A stretch of DNA of 64,000 nt from Levilactobacillus humaensis (GTDB lineage Bacteria > Bacillota > Bacilli > Lactobacillales > Lactobacillaceae), in assembly GCF_024345185.1 (NCBI RefSeq), contig NZ_BROB01000009.1:1-64000 (forward strand), in the 5' to 3' direction. The position numbers and the translations under genes were made by a program. How positions within the stretch are numbered: position 1 is the stretch's first letter; each line of letters starts with the position of its first letter. A model generated the notes under the pieces. The model was given only the letters and a program-made list of their open reading frames with translations. It did no database searches and had not been told where the DNA came from. This document shows positions 62,168 through 64,000 of this stretch, in pieces.

Positions 62168-62623
62168 ATGGCTACCACGGAAAATGATTCGGATATTATT
62201 AAGTGGTTGTCGATTGCCAACCGCTATACGAGAATCGCACTAGATCGGTGTTTACAGCCGTATCGCTTGAATGCCAGTTTGTATTATTATATTTTGCGAT
62301 TGTACGAGCAACCCCGCCTGACGCAGGACAAGTTAATCAGTATGACTTACCTGAATCCCAGTAATGTGACGCGGGCGGTCAATCAGTTGGTAGACCTGGG
62401 CTATGTCCGAAAGCGACAGTCCAAGGCGGATAAACGGATCTACGAGCTGTCACTGACCAAACGGGGGGAGCGGATTTATCCCGACATCTTACATCTGCGG
62501 CAGACCGTGGCCGATGACCTGCTGGCGAAATTTCCAGCGGACCAGCATGATGAATTGGTCGCGGCTATTCGGCAAGTGGCCTTACAGGCCGTGGATAATG
62601 AAACGGTAACAGATCAAGATTGA
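62168..62623 (+). CDS. MarR-family transcriptional regulator
   Basis: A 151-residue winged-helix regulator. The DNA-binding part reads TQDKLISMTYLNPSNVTRAVNQLVDLGYVRKRQ (shown here by its parts: recognition helix NPSNVTRAVNQL, wing DKRIYELSLTKRG). Flanking helices form the dimer. The effector is unknown. The ATG at 62168 has GGGAGG 8 bases upstream. Gene order suggests control of the preceding YczE-like membrane protein or of itself. Confidence 0.92.
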   Translation: MATTENDSDIIKWLSIANRYTRIALDRCLQPYRLNASLYYYILRLYEQPRLTQDKLISMTYLNPSNVTRAVNQLVDLGYVRKRQSKADKRIYELSLTKRGERIYPDILHLRQTVADDLLAKFPADQHDELVAAIRQVALQAVDNETVTDQD

Positions 62624-62634
62624 GTTGTGGTATG

Positions 62635-62669
62635 GAGACTGGGACAGCTGTCCTGGTCTCTTTTTTTTT
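62635..62669 (+). terminator. Terminator after the MarR gene
   Basis: GAGAC-tg-GGACAGCTGTCC-tg-GTCTC stem followed by nine T. Confidence 0.9.
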
Positions 62670-62747
62670 CCCACTTTTTTAGTGATAACTTCCCGTTGCG
62701 TCCGCTACCGGAAAGCGTTAGAATGAATTCATGCTTTATTATGAGAT

Positions 62748-62769
62748 TTTCATGAGATTTCTCATGAAA
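62748..62769. promoter_or_regulatory. Perfect palindrome upstream of pepC
   Basis: TTTCATGAG-attt-CTCATGAAA, a 9-bp perfect inverted repeat ending 21 bp before the pepC start. It could be an operator or a 5' stem that covers the leader. The same TCATGAGA motif occurs partly just before it. Confidence 0.5.
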
Positions 62770-62789
62770 CAGGAGAGAGGAGTTATTTT

Positions 62790-64000
62790 ATGCCAGAAAC
62801 GCAAACGAACTATCCTTTAACGGCGGCCGAAATTGCGGCCTTACATGCCGATTTACAGACCCAACCCGCTCACGATGTCATTGGGCGCGCCGTCATTAAA
62901 AACGGGGTCTTAGCGGCTGCCGAGGATCCACAGGCTGTCACGCGATTAAACCGGACTTTTTCCGTCGAACTCGATACCGGGAAAGTCGCCAACCAGAAAC
63001 ACTCTGGTCGTTGCTGGCTCTTCTCCGTGTTAAATACGATTCGCCATCAATTTGCGGCACAATACAACGTGAAAGACTTCGAGTTATCCCAGAGTTACCT
63101 TTTCTTCTGGGACAAAGTGGAACGGGCCAACATGTTCTACGCTAACATTTTGAAAACGGCTGATCGGCCCCTCGATGACCGCGAAGTGGCTTACTACCTG
63201 AGCCGTCCCGACGATGACGGTGGCCAATGGGCCATGGGTGCGGCCCTGGTTCAAAAGTATGGGGTGGTGCCAACCAGCGTCATGCCCGAATCTTTTACTG
63301 CCAACAACACGACGGCCTTCGCGGCAGCCTTAAACCTGAAGTTGCGCAAAGATGCCTTACATCTTCGCCAGTTAGTTGCCGATGGTGCCAGCGAGGCCGA
63401 CATTGCTGCGGCTCGTCAGGCGGCCTTGAAAGAAGTTTACCGGATGGCAGCCTATGCCTTCGGTGAACCACCAACCACCTTTGATTTAGAATATAAAGAT
63501 GACAAGCAAGGCTACCACCGGGTTCCGGGCCTCACGCCTAAGCGCTTCTTCGATCAGTACTTCGACGTCGACTTAGATGACTACGTGGTGCTGTCTAACT
63601 CACCTGACAAGCCATTTGACCACTTCTACAGCCTGCCTAGCCAGGATAACGTTGTCGGTGGGAAGAACATTACCTTCCTCAACGAGCCGATGGACGTGTT
63701 GAAGCAGGCCGCTAGTGCGCAACTCCAAGCCGGAGAAGCCGTGTGGTTTGGAAATGATGTTCTCCAACAGATGAGTCGGGAACGGGGCTTCCTTGATAGC
63801 CAACTTTACCGGACTGCGGAACTCTTCGGAGTTGACCTGAGCCTGAGTAAAGCCGACCGTCTCGCGACCCATGAGGCTGAGGTGACCCACGCGATGACGC
63901 TGACTGGAGTTGACCTGGTTGATGACGAATCGACCCGCTGGAAAGTTGAAAACAGCTGGGGCGAGAAGAATGGCGACAAAGGATACTTTGTCATGACCGA
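62790..64000 (+). CDS. pepC: Aminopeptidase C (bleomycin-hydrolase family), 3' end beyond the window
   Basis: A papain-fold (C1B) aminopeptidase that trims peptides in the cytoplasm, part of lactic-acid-bacterial peptide use. The 403 codons present cover most of the ~440-residue family length. The catalytic triad is visible: Cys75 in HSGRCWLFS, His367 in THAMTLTG and Asn388 in VENSWGEKNG. The ATG at 62790 follows AGGAGAGAGGAG. The gene is open at the window end, with no stop codon. A palindrome lies just upstream and may regulate it. Together with oppA in this window it points to a peptide-based nitrogen supply. Confidence 0.96.
   Translation, partial: MPETQTNYPLTAAEIAALHADLQTQPAHDVIGRAVIKNGVLAAAEDPQAVTRLNRTFSVELDTGKVANQKHSGRCWLFSVLNTIRHQFAAQYNVKDFELSQSYLFFWDKVERANMFYANILKTADRPLDDREVAYYLSRPDDDGGQWAMGAALVQKYGVVPTSVMPESFTANNTTAFAAALNLKLRKDALHLRQLVADGASEADIAAARQAALKEVYRMAAYAFGEPPTTFDLEYKDDKQGYHRVPGLTPKRFFDQYFDVDLDDYVVLSNSPDKPFDHFYSLPSQDNVVGGKNITFLNEPMDVLKQAASAQLQAGEAVWFGNDVLQQMSRERGFLDSQLYRTAELFGVDLSLSKADRLATHEAEVTHAMTLTGVDLVDDESTRWKVENSWGEKNGDKGYFVMT

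Noticed and set aside
1..64000. CRISPR array or IS element
   Set aside because: No regularly spaced direct repeats with unique spacers, and no transposase frame, were seen on either strand.

Overview
This window is the replication-origin region of a low-GC Gram-positive chromosome, almost certainly Lactobacillaceae. The evidence is the Firmicute order dnaA-dnaN-yaaA-recF-gyrB-gyrA, the rpmH-rnpA-yidC-jag-mnmE-mnmG block, the walRK-yycHIJ-htrA-rlmH locus, a T-box on an oppA gene, PepC, and a DUF5776/BspA-type surface protein. A heterofermentative genus such as Levilactobacillus would fit, but I cannot fix the genus from sequence alone. The window is oriented with dnaA on the minus strand. oriC lies at about 38.3-40.3 kb. 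Housekeeping genes to its left run on the minus strand and those to its right on the plus strand, so both arms are read with the replication forks.

Left arm, outward from oriC. dnaA, dnaN, yaaA, recF, gyrB and gyrA come first. Next is a B6/thiamine salvage module: a MocR-type regulator divergent from a ThiD/PdxK kinase and an ECF S-component, with a YwlG-like gene behind them. Then rpsF-ssb-rpsR, a VOC protein, and a MerR/TipAS regulator with a 19-bp-spacer promoter. Then gdpP-rplI-dnaB, an MFS exporter, a small secreted protein, and T-box-controlled oppA with a structured tandem repeat downstream. Then two small proteins, tRNA-Lys(CTT), and walR-walK-yycH-yycI-yycJ-htrA. The arm continues with a dense DnaA-box cluster and rlmH. 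Beyond the 3' end of rlmH is an AT-rich island with a single-chain Type IIG restriction-modification enzyme, a decayed second copy of the rlmH 3' region, and an unknown protein that runs toward the window edge.

Right arm. After mnmG come small membrane proteins, an antitoxin-like protein, a YjjG-type phosphatase, BrnQ, a NAD(P)-binding protein and a GNAT acetyltransferase. A three-gene operon in which every protein starts with a zinc ribbon follows (two are TcaA-like membrane proteins). Then a hotdog thioesterase, a condensation-domain-like protein that has lost the catalytic histidine, a large BspA-like surface protein, a Bcr/CflA exporter, signal peptidase I, a YczE-like membrane protein, MarR and pepC (cut by the window end).

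The most unusual feature is at the 3' end of rlmH, the site that SCC elements use in staphylococci. The last codons of rlmH (Gly-Ser-Pro-Tyr-His-Lys-stop) occur again 61 bp downstream, with the first three codons changed synonymously. A decayed 0.3-kb rlmH 3' fragment lies 4.3 kb further on. Together these look like att scars of site-specific insertion, with a restriction enzyme as cargo. No ccr-type recombinase is in the window; it could lie beyond base 1 or be lost. Other points of interest are the DnaA-box cluster beside rlmH, three parS-like sites, a predicted small RNA before mnmE, and the zinc-ribbon operon.
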